From: Verrucomicrobiota bacterium
GTDB lineage: Bacteria > Verrucomicrobiota > Verrucomicrobiia > Opitutales > Opitutaceae
Direction: 5' to 3'
Assembly: GCA_023410155.1 (NCBI GenBank)
Contig: JAEYQF010000247.1
Coordinates: 1 to 5,359, forward strand
Length of the DNA stretch: 5,359 nt
Under the pieces are notes generated by a model, which was given only the letters and a program-made list of their open reading frames with translations, did not search any database and was not told the DNA's origin. Shown in pieces: positions 1 to 5,359 of this stretch. Positions within the stretch are counted from its first letter, which is position 1; every line of letters starts with the position of its first letter. A program made the translations under genes and the position numbers.

Positions 1-48
1 GTTCTCCACGAACCGACGCACTTGGTCCGGACACGCGGGCAAAACAAA

Positions 49-76
49 CCAGCCGGGAAAAGCACGTCCGGCTTGG
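49..76. repeat. inverted repeat upstream of the DGPF gene
   Basis: AGCCGG at 51-56 pairs exactly with CCGGCT at 68-73. Two more G-C pairs (49-50 with 75-76) form if T74 is bulged, giving an 8-bp stem with an 11-base loop. The right arm overlaps the proposed -35 element of the next promoter, so it could be an operator. It could also be the end of a transcript from an upstream gene outside the window, but no clear T-tract follows. Seen directly: the symmetry. Inferred: any function. Confidence 0.35.
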
Positions 77-100
77 CCCTCCTCGTTCGTTGTGGATAAT
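73..100 (+). promoter_or_regulatory. possible sigma70-type promoter for the DGPF-sigma operon
   Basis: TTGGCC at 73-78 matches the -35 consensus at four of six bases. GATAAT at 95-100 matches the -10 consensus at five of six, with a 16-base spacer. Transcription would then start near 107, upstream of the ATG at 134 but downstream of the GTG at 92 and at the ATG at 104. This favours the 134 start for the DGPF protein. The call rests on consensus resemblance only. Confidence 0.35.
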
Positions 101-133
101 ACGATGCACCACCACTTCTCCCTGCCCACTGCG

Positions 134-556
134 ATGGAACCCCCACCTGCCCCCACTCCCTACCTCCTGCTGTTTCGCAACTCCGGCCCCGAAACGCACC
201 GTCACCTTACTGCCGACGAACGCCAGGATCTGATGGTCCGATGGAATCGTTGGTTCGACGATCTCGTCGCAACCGGAAAGGCCGTGGAGGGTCAGCCACT
301 CGAGTTGGAGACCCGGCTGGTCTCCGGTCCACGCGGTGAACGCGTGACTGACGGGCCCTTTGCCGAGACGAAGGAAGCTGTCGGCGGCTACGTGAAGCTC
401 CTCGTTCACAGCCTCGAGGAAGCCACGGCGATCGCGCAACGACATCCCGGACTCGAGCACGGCCTGGTGATCGAAGTGCGCCGGTTCATGGAGGCGTGTC
501 ACCTCGGTGTCACCGGCACGTATCGCTCGAAGGCCAGCGTGCTCGGCGCCTCCTGA
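134..556 (+). CDS. DGPF-domain (YCII-related) protein, partner of the adjacent ECF42 sigma factor
   Basis: A small alpha/beta protein of the YCII-related/DGPF family (140 residues from this start). The family has a ferredoxin-like dimeric fold; its biochemical role is largely unknown. Visible features are the first strand YLLLF at residues 10-14, the family's name motif DGPF at 73-76 followed by AETKE and GGY (84-86), and a final strand LVIEVRRF near residues 111-118. The start is uncertain. GTG at 92 and ATG at 104 are in frame and the frame is open to the window edge, but the residues before 134 are low in character (three histidines, prolines) and the conserved fold begins just after 134. 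No start has a good ribosome binding site. The gene immediately precedes an ECF42-type sigma factor. In known ECF42 loci the DGPF gene is the target of that sigma factor, so co-expression is likely here. Confidence 0.87.
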   Translation: MEPPPAPTPYLLLFRNSGPETHRHLTADERQDLMVRWNRWFDDLVATGKAVEGQPLELETRLVSGPRGERVTDGPFAETKEAVGGYVKLLVHSLEEATAIAQRHPGLEHGLVIEVRRFMEACHLGVTGTYRSKASVLGAS

Positions 557-593
557 ACCCGTCGCGTCCGCAGCGTCCGTGCCTCCCTTCACC

Positions 594-1931
594 ATGCCCA
601 TGCCGCGCCCGCCGCTTCCCGGTTCGCTTCGGATCGACACGGTTCCGACGCCGCCACCTCCTCCGCCTCCCGGCGCGCAGCCCACGCAGCTCGTCGAACA
701 TTTCTTCCGTCACGAAACGGGCCGGCTTCATGGCGCACTCGTGCGCCTGCTCGGCGTGCATAATCTCACGCTTGCTCAAGACGTGGCACAAGAGGCCATG
801 TTGCGCGCGCTTCGCAGCTGGTCGATGGGTGGCATCCCGCCCAATCCCTCTGCCTGGATCACGAAGGTCGCCATGAACCTCGCCCGCGACGCGCTGCGGC
901 ACCACCGCATGTCAGAGTCGAAGGAAGGCGCGATCGTCACCCATTTCGAACAGACCGCCTCGCCCGGCCCACGCATCGCCGACAGCGAGATGGAGATTCG
1001 CGATGACGCGCTGCGACTCATGTTTGTCTGTTGCCACCCGTCGATCGCTCCCGACGCGCAAGTCGTCCTCGCGCTCAAGGTGCTCTGCGGATTCAGCACG
1101 GGGGAGATCGCGCGCGCCTTTCTCAGCAGCGAGGCCGCCATCGAGAAACAAATCACCCGCACCAAGCAGCGCATCCAGGAATCTGGCGCCGGCTTCGATC
1201 TCCCCGAAGGCGAAGACCTGAGCCCGCGCCTCGATGGCGTGCTCGCCGCGCTCTATCTTCTCTTCAACGAAGGCTACAAGGCGTCCGCCGGCAACAGCCT
1301 CGTCCGCGAGGACCTTTGCGCCGAAGCGATCCGTCTCATGTCGTTGCTCGTCGCCCATCCGGTCGGCGACACGCCGCGCAGCCACGCGCTGCTTGCGCTC
1401 ATGCTGCTGACATCCGCGCGCTTCCCATCCCGGCTCGACGAACAAGGCGAACTGCTGCGCCTCGAGGGGCAGGATCGCTCCAAGTGGAACTGGCCGCTGA
1501 TCGAGCGCGGCCTCGCCGAACTGGTCGCCGCCGCGCACGGTCCCGAAGTCAGCGAGTATCACCTCCAAGCCGGCATTGCGGCGTGTCACTGCATGGCGAG
1601 CGACTACGCCTCGACGGACTGGCCGCGTATTCTCCGGCACTACGATGCACTCCACGCGATGAAGCCATCGCCGATCGTGGCGCTGAATCGAGCGGTCGCG
1701 GTGTCTCACGTGCACGGTCCGCAAGCTGGCCTAGACGCGCTCGACGACATCCCCAAACCCGAGCGCCTCGAGAAACACTACCTCCTGCACACCGTCCGCG
1801 GTGAATTGCGCTGGCAGCTCCGTGATTACGCCGGCGCGGCAGAGAGTTTCCGCCGCGCGCTGCAACTCGCCCAGGTCGGACCCGAGCAGACCTACATCTC
1901 GCGCCTCCTCAACCGCACGCCCAACGCGTAA
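594..1931 (+). CDS. ECF42-type RNA polymerase sigma factor with C-terminal TPR-like extension
   Basis: An alternative sigma factor that would direct RNA polymerase to a small regulon, probably including the neighbouring DGPF gene. From ATG 594 it has 445 residues, about twice a normal ECF sigma factor, as expected for this group. Region 2 lies at about residues 32-105 (DVAQEAMLRAL at 63-73, then NPSAWITKVAMNLARDALR from 84). Region 4 lies at about 137-194, with the group's CCHP (146-149), FSTGEIARAFL and a helix-turn-helix-like stretch. The extension carries LYLLFNEGY (220-228), DYASTDWPRI, PSPIVALNRAVAV (359-371) and a last TPR-like pair (392-439, ending YISRLL). No anti-sigma gene is visible; in this group the extension itself is thought to tune activity. 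Start choice: a GTG at 507 would add 29 low-complexity residues and overlap the DGPF gene by 50 bases, with GGAGG 12 bases before it. ATGs at 594 and 600 lack a clear ribosome binding site but sit nearer the conserved fold. Seven consecutive prolines (residues 20-26) lie in the leader. The family call is firm; the start is not. Confidence 0.92.
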   Translation: MPMPRPPLPGSLRIDTVPTPPPPPPPGAQPTQLVEHFFRHETGRLHGALVRLLGVHNLTLAQDVAQEAMLRALRSWSMGGIPPNPSAWITKVAMNLARDALRHHRMSESKEGAIVTHFEQTASPGPRIADSEMEIRDDALRLMFVCCHPSIAPDAQVVLALKVLCGFSTGEIARAFLSSEAAIEKQITRTKQRIQESGAGFDLPEGEDLSPRLDGVLAALYLLFNEGYKASAGNSLVREDLCAEAIRLMSLLVAHPVGDTPRSHALLALMLLTSARFPSRLDEQGELLRLEGQDRSKWNWPLIERGLAELVAAAHGPEVSEYHLQAGIAACHCMASDYASTDWPRILRHYDALHAMKPSPIVALNRAVAVSHVHGPQAGLDALDDIPKPERLEKHYLLHTVRGELRWQLRDYAGAAESFRRALQLAQVGPEQTYISRLLNRTPNA

Positions 1932-2204
1932 CCCGCGCATCGTCACCGGTTCCTCCAGGCGGCGCCCCGACGAGAGCCGCACTTTGCCGCGGCTCGTGCC
2001 GCACGGTCCCTCGACCAAGGCCGCACTTGGTGGCGACTCGCTCCGCTCCGTGGCTCGACCCTGCCCGCTCTTGGGCACGACCCGGTCTGGATTCAGGCGC
2101 GACTCGGGACCGGTGCGCAAAGTCCCTGAGAGCCGCATCAGGCTTCGCCGCAACCGACGCACTGGCCGGCCAAGCGGCGGTCGGTGCGCGAAACCCTTCT
2201 CGCC
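1932..2204. other. noncoding spacer rich in small hairpins and a recurring GCCGCA word
   Basis: No convincing gene is seen here. Long open frames cross it on both strands but only because GC-rich DNA has few stops. The spacer holds perfect or near-perfect hairpins at 1974-1995 (7 bp, 8-base loop), 2014-2031 (6 bp), 2062-2077 (5 bp), 2103-2130 (8 bp with one bulged base) and 2153-2185 (6 bp, enclosing the palindrome TGGCCGGCCA at 2163-2172). The word GCCGCA occurs at 1976, 2020, 2132, 2147 and in the stretch near 1999; GAGAGCCGCA is exact at 1972-1981 and 2128-2137. This may be decayed repeat DNA or part of a transcript end; function is unknown. Confidence 0.5.
1974..1995 (+). terminator. possible hairpin terminator after the sigma gene
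   Basis: GAGCCGC at 1974-1980 and GCGGCTC at 1989-1995 form a perfect 7-bp stem with an 8-base loop, 42 bases past the sigma factor stop. No T-tract follows, so if it ends transcription it is not a classical intrinsic terminator. It is the strongest perfect stem in the spacer and is well placed for the end of the DGPF-sigma transcript, but the evidence is symmetry and position only. Confidence 0.3.
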
Positions 2205-2360
2205 ATGTCCCGAATCTTCCTTGCCGTTTTCCTCATCATTTTCGGCGTCAACATGCTTTTCGGTATCGGCCTTCCGACCTGGCTGCTCGGTCTGCTCGCC
2301 TTGGTTCCGGGCGTGCTGCTCCTCGCCGAACACTACCAGGTTCGTATCGACCGGAAATAG
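2205..2360 (+). CDS. small two-helix membrane protein of unknown function
   Basis: A 51-residue protein starting at ATG 2205 and ending in TAG. Residues 4-22 (IFLAVFLIIFGVNMLFGIG) and about 25-41 (from TWLLGLLALV to LLLA) form two hydrophobic segments separated by a short GLP turn. The tail after residue 41 is polar and basic (EHYQVRIDRK). The charge pattern (Arg at position 3, basic tail) suggests both ends face the cytoplasm. Support for coding: about three quarters of codons end in G or C, the second positions are T-rich as in membrane proteins, and the fold-like pattern starts right at an ATG and ends in a sensible soluble tail. No ribosome binding site is evident. It is 273 bases past the sigma gene, so separate transcription is likely. 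I do not recognise the family and assign no function. Its stop is 71 bases from the convergent asnS stop. Confidence 0.68.
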   Translation: MSRIFLAVFLIIFGVNMLFGIGLPTWLLGLLALVPGVLLLAEHYQVRIDRK

Positions 2361-2387
2361 CTCCGGCGAACGAACGAATCGCCCGAC

Positions 2388-2418
2388 CCACCAAGTCAAC
2401 GATTAGTTGCCCTGGTGG
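2388..2418. terminator. hairpin between convergent genes, possible bidirectional terminator
   Basis: CCACCA (2388-2393) pairs with TGGTGG (2413-2418) and CAAC (2397-2400) pairs with GTTG (2406-2409), separated by a 3x3 internal loop and closed by a 5-base loop. It lies between the stop of the small membrane protein (2360) and the stop of asnS (2432 on the other strand), where a shared terminator would be expected. No T-tract is present on either side, so this is a weak call. Confidence 0.3.
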
Positions 2419-2431
2419 AGCATGGCTCGCG

Positions 2432-3820
2432 TCAAAACGCGGCGTTGCCCGGTGTGCGCGCGAAGGGGATCACGTCGCGGATGTTGGGCACGCCGGTGAC
2501 GAACATCAGCATGCGCTCGAATCCCAGACCGAAGCCCGCGTGTGGCACGGTGCCGTAGCGGCGCAGATCGAGATACCAGCTGTAGTCCGCCGGATTCAAA
2601 CCGTGGCGACGCATGTTGGCTTCGAGCACGTCGAGTCGCTCTTCGCGCTGGCTGCCGCCGACGATCTCGCCGATGCCCGGCACGAGCACGTCCATCGCGG
2701 TGACGGTCTTGTCGTCGTCGTTTAGCCGCATGTAGAACGGCTTAATTTCCTTCGGGTAATTGTAGACCGTCGTCGGGCACTTGAAGAGCACCTCGGTGAG
2801 ATAGCGCTCATGCTCGGCCTGAAGGTTCACGCCGTATTGGACGGGATACTCGAAGCTCTTGCCGCTTTTCAGGAGCAGTTCGACGGCTTCGGTGTAGCTC
2901 ACGCGCTGAAACGGGCGCTCGAGCACGAAGTCGAGGCGAGTGAGCAGTTCCTTGTCCACGAACTTGGAGAACAACTCGAGATCCTCCGCGCACGTCGTGC
3001 GAACCTCGCGGATCAGGAATTTCACGAACTCTTCTGCGAGATCCATGTTCGCGTGGAGATCGTAGAACGCCATCTCAGGCTCGATCATCCAGAATTCGTT
3101 CGCGTGCCGAGACGTGTTGGAATTCTCGGCGCGGAAGGTCGGACCAAAAGTGTAGACTTTTCCGAGCGCGCAGGCGAAGGCCTCGGCTTCGAGCTGGCCG
3201 CTCACGGTGAGATAGGTGCGGCGCGCAAAGAAATCCTTGGTGTCGTCGATGAGCCCGTCTTCGCGCTTCGGCGGATTGGCGAGATCGTGTGTGGTGACGC
3301 GGAAGAGTTCGCCGGCGCCTTCGCAATCGCTGCCGGTGATGATCGGCGTGTGGACGTAAACGAACCCTTTCTCCTGGAAGAAGCGATGGATCGCGAACGC
3401 GAGCCGGCTGCGCGTGCGAAAGACCGCGCCGAAGAGATTGGAGCGCGGACGCAGGTGCGCGATTTCGCGGAGAAACTCCGGCGTGTGGCCTTTCTTCTGG
3501 AGCGGATAGGTGGCGTCCGCGGTGCCGACGATCGTCACATCTTCCGCGGTGATTTCCCACTTTTGTCCCTGCCCTTGCGACGGGACGAGCTTGCCGCGGA
3601 CGGAGACCGACGCGCCGGTCGTGAGGTGCTGGATCGCGGTGTAGTTGGGCAGTTTCGCGTCGGCGATGACCTGGATGTTTTTCAGGCACGAGCCGTCGTT
3701 GAGCTCGATGAACGAAAACGTTTTCGCATCGCGGCGGGTGCGGACCCAGCCGTGGACGAGAATGGCGTCTTGGGCGGAAGCGCTCGCAAGCGCGTCCTTG
3801 ACGGAGGTCGGTTTCAGCAT
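2432..3820 (-). CDS. asnS: asparaginyl-tRNA synthetase
   Basis: Charges tRNA-Asn with asparagine in the cytoplasm using ATP, as a class IIb synthetase. The 462 residues match the usual bacterial length. An N-terminal OB-fold anticodon-binding domain (about residues 17-100, with VHGWVRTRRDAKTFSFIELNDG) is followed by the class II catalytic core. Seen in the core are CEGAGELFRVTT (166-177), SGQLEAE (207-213), motif 2 FRAENSNTSRHANEFWMIEP (229-248), FYMR (362-365), GGSQREERLD (388-397) and motif 3 GFGLGFERM (429-437), followed by NIRDVIPFARTPG. The last motif and the short length separate it from AspRS, which carries a large insertion. Start choice: a TTG at 3859 would add 13 residues but lies inside the T-rich tract of the upstream hairpin. 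ATG 3820 gives the usual N-terminus, with GAGG only a couple of bases before it. It lies downstream of gltX in the same direction, with a terminator-like structure between, so it may be expressed by readthrough, attenuation or its own promoter. Confidence 0.97.
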   Translation of the reverse strand: MLKPTSVKDALASASAQDAILVHGWVRTRRDAKTFSFIELNDGSCLKNIQVIADAKLPNYTAIQHLTTGASVSVRGKLVPSQGQGQKWEITAEDVTIVGTADATYPLQKKGHTPEFLREIAHLRPRSNLFGAVFRTRSRLAFAIHRFFQEKGFVYVHTPIITGSDCEGAGELFRVTTHDLANPPKREDGLIDDTKDFFARRTYLTVSGQLEAEAFACALGKVYTFGPTFRAENSNTSRHANEFWMIEPEMAFYDLHANMDLAEEFVKFLIREVRTTCAEDLELFSKFVDKELLTRLDFVLERPFQRVSYTEAVELLLKSGKSFEYPVQYGVNLQAEHERYLTEVLFKCPTTVYNYPKEIKPFYMRLNDDDKTVTAMDVLVPGIGEIVGGSQREERLDVLEANMRRHGLNPADYSWYLDLRRYGTVPHAGFGLGFERMLMFVTGVPNIRDVIPFARTPGNAAF

Positions 3821-3852
3821 GCCTCGATGGAATTCCGACCACCGAGGCTCGC

Positions 3853-3893
3853 AAAACAAAAGGGGCGGCGCCGCGCGATAGGAGCCGCGCGGC
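3853..3893 (-). terminator. intrinsic terminator or attenuator between gltX and asnS
   Basis: Read on the minus strand, GCCGCGCG (3893-3886) and CGCGCGGC (3877-3870) form a perfect 8-bp stem with an 8-base loop. It is followed after a GC-rich gap of eight bases by TTTTGTTTT (3861-3853). The stem starts 28 bases after the gltX stop. The gap between stem and T-tract is longer than in a textbook terminator, although a larger fold using GGCGG further upstream and CCGCC next to the T-tract could close it. The asnS ATG is only 32 bases beyond the T-tract, so the structure may set how much of the gltX transcript continues into asnS. Confidence 0.6.
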
Positions 3894-3921
3894 GGGCGGC
3901 TTCACACCGCCTAATCATGAA

Positions 3922-5310
3922 TCAGGCGTTTGCGCCGAGGAAACGTTCGAAGCGCGTAACCGTGCGGTCACGACCCAGCACGCGGATCATCCCGGTGATG
4001 CTCGGGCCAATATTGGTGCCGGAGAGCGCGAGCCGGGCGACGGATTGATAATCGCCAAAGCCCAGCGATTTCGCGGTCGCGAGGGATTTCATCGCCTCTT
4101 CGATCGCGGTGTCGCTGGAGAGGTCGAAGGACGGGAGCGCCTCGATCAACTCTTGGAGCCGAGCCCGCGGGTCGCCCTTGCCCATGACCTTGTCGCGGAC
4201 CTTCGCATCGATCGGAAAATCCTCGGTGAAGAAGTAGGCGGTGTAGGCGGGCAGCTCTTCCAGGCCTTTGATCTTCGGCTGGCTGAGGAGCATCACCTCG
4301 CGAAAATAGGCGTGATCGGCGGCGAGCGCGGACTGCGCCGCGGCGTTTTCCGTCTGCCGAGCAAAGAACTCGCGCGCGAGCGACACGAAGCGATCGGCCG
4401 GCTGGTCGAGCAGGTAGGCCATGTTCATGTGGGCGAGTTTCTTGTCGTCGAAGCGCGCGTTGCTCTGGTTCACGCCCGGTAGATCGAAGAGGCGGATGAT
4501 CTCGGCGATCGGCATCTTCTCGCGGTCGTCGCCGGGGTTCCAGCCGAGCAAGCTGAGGAAGTTGACCAACGCTTCGGGCAGGTATCCACGACGCTGATAC
4601 TCCTCGATCAGCGCACCCTGGTCGCGCTTGGACATCTTGCCGGGGCCATTCTGCTTCAGGATGAGCGGGATGTGCGCGAACTGGGGCACGGGCGCGCCCA
4701 GGGCCTTGAAGAGCTCCACATGCTTACTCGTGTTGGAGAGGTGGTCTTCGCCGCGAATCACGTGCGTGATCTGCATGGCGATGTCGTCGACGACGTTCAC
4801 GAAATGAAAGACCGGGTTGCCGTCAGAGCGGAAGATCACGAAGTCCTCGTCCTCGATACGTTCGACGCGGCCTCGGATTTGGTCGTCAATCACGCTCGGT
4901 GCGGTTTTCACCTTCGTGACGGTCTTCTTGCGGTGCTCGTCGAACATCTCGTAGCGCTCGCCGAGAAGTTTGAACCAGATGGCGCCGTCCTTCTCGTAAG
5001 TGCGACCGGCCGCGGTGAGTTTCGCGAGATAATCGCGATAAACCTCCGTGCGCTCGCTCTGCCGATACGGGCCGAAGTTCCCGCCCACCTTGGGGCCCTC
5101 GTCCCACGTCATGCCGAGCCACGTGAGCGAATCGTAGATCACGTTGAGGAAGGCCTCGCTGTTGCGCTCCTTGTCCGTGTCCTCGATGCGCAGCACGAAG
5201 GTGCCGCCAGTGTGGCGGGCGTAGAGCCAATTGAACAGCGCGGTGCGGGCGCTTCCGATGTGGAAGAAGCCCGTGGGACTGGGCGCAAAACGAACGCGGA
5301 CGTGTGACAT
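3922..5310 (-). CDS. gltX: glutamyl-tRNA synthetase
   Basis: Charges tRNA-Glu with glutamate in the cytoplasm using ATP, as a class I synthetase. The product also feeds glutamyl-tRNA-dependent pathways such as tetrapyrrole synthesis. At 462 residues it has normal length. The start MSHVRVRFAPSPTGFFHIGS carries the class I HIGH-type signature as HIGS (17-20), then RIEDTD (41-46) and PYRQSER (81-87) for substrate recognition. Further on are VIRGEDHLSNT (184-194), the second class I signature KMSKR (225-229), and the all-helical anticodon-binding end from about 330 with RLALSGTNIGPSI (426-438). The catalytic motifs are intact. The protein has no cysteine at all, so the Cys-based zinc site present in some bacterial GluRS is absent, as in many other bacterial versions. 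GlnRS is excluded by the HIGS/KMSKR context and the helical C-terminus. No ribosome binding site is obvious before ATG 5310; only 49 bases of upstream sequence are in the window, and I see no convincing promoter in them. Confidence 0.97.
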   Translation of the reverse strand: MSHVRVRFAPSPTGFFHIGSARTALFNWLYARHTGGTFVLRIEDTDKERNSEAFLNVIYDSLTWLGMTWDEGPKVGGNFGPYRQSERTEVYRDYLAKLTAAGRTYEKDGAIWFKLLGERYEMFDEHRKKTVTKVKTAPSVIDDQIRGRVERIEDEDFVIFRSDGNPVFHFVNVVDDIAMQITHVIRGEDHLSNTSKHVELFKALGAPVPQFAHIPLILKQNGPGKMSKRDQGALIEEYQRRGYLPEALVNFLSLLGWNPGDDREKMPIAEIIRLFDLPGVNQSNARFDDKKLAHMNMAYLLDQPADRFVSLAREFFARQTENAAAQSALAADHAYFREVMLLSQPKIKGLEELPAYTAYFFTEDFPIDAKVRDKVMGKGDPRARLQELIEALPSFDLSSDTAIEEAMKSLATAKSLGFGDYQSVARLALSGTNIGPSITGMIRVLGRDRTVTRFERFLGANA

Positions 5311-5359
5311 GGTCGTCGGATGGTGACTTGTGAACAGCGAAAGGGACCAGCAAGAAACA

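Noticed and set aside
91..96. TGTGGA, one base off the TGTCGA -35 motif that I recall for ECF42 target promoters
   Set aside because: No matching -10 element (CGA-type) lies at a suitable distance, and the motif is recalled from memory from a distant host.
912..1724. Minus-strand open frame of 270 codons opposite the sigma factor
   Set aside because: Antisense to conserved sigma-factor motifs, with no recognisable domain of its own.
1731..2399. Minus-strand open frame across the sigma gene end, spacer and small membrane gene
   Set aside because: It spans three unrelated features and shows no domain-like pattern; it exists because stops are rare in this composition.
3821..3859. TTG start giving asnS 13 extra residues
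   Set aside because: The TTG falls inside the T-rich tract of the terminator-like structure and the added residues are not family-like; ATG 3820 gives the usual length.
3821..3921. T-box-type leader before asnS
   Set aside because: The gap is too short for a T-box and lacks its conserved antiterminator bulge; only a simple hairpin and T-tract are seen.
2810..4048. Long plus-strand open frame opposite asnS and the gltX end
   Set aside because: It is antisense to strongly conserved synthetase codons, crosses the gltX-asnS gap and has a biased charged composition typical of a GC-rich shadow frame.
4672..5307. Plus-strand open frame of 211 codons opposite gltX
   Set aside because: Fully antisense to the GluRS catalytic domain; its residues mirror the third-position bias of gltX.

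Overview
The window is GC-rich bacterial chromosomal DNA. It holds five supported protein genes in two convergent blocks. The organism cannot be fixed from the sequence. High GC, weak or absent Shine-Dalgarno sequences and the style of the synthetases would fit Verrucomicrobiota (Opitutales-like), but that is a guess from general impression, not a demonstrated assignment.

Left block, plus strand (about 49-1931): a short upstream region with a possible sigma70-type promoter and an inverted repeat leads into a DGPF/YCII-domain protein. This is followed at once by an ECF sigma factor with a long C-terminal extension containing TPR-like helices. The pairing of a DGPF protein with this sigma architecture is the signature of the ECF42 group, whose sigma factors are known to control adjacent DGPF genes. 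The sigma start is ambiguous. The likeliest start (594) lies 37 bases past the DGPF stop; an alternative GTG at 507 would overlap the DGPF gene.

Middle (1932-2431): about 270 bases of noncoding DNA hold several small hairpins and a recurring GCCGCA-type word. Then comes a 51-residue two-helix membrane protein (2205-2360) that is easy to miss because of its size. A hairpin lies between it and the convergent asnS stop.

Right block, minus strand (5310 to 2432): gltX (glutamyl-tRNA synthetase) is followed by asnS (asparaginyl-tRNA synthetase). Both are complete, ordinary-length housekeeping enzymes with intact class motifs. Between them, 28 bases after gltX, is a GC-rich hairpin followed by a T-rich tract that looks like an intrinsic terminator or attenuator. 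It lies only 32 bases before the asnS start.

I saw no mobile element, CRISPR array, tRNA or rRNA. No clearly new system is evident. The items most worth a second look are the ECF42/DGPF pair with its proline-rich sigma leader, the small membrane protein, the hairpin-rich spacer, and the terminator-like structure between the two synthetase genes.
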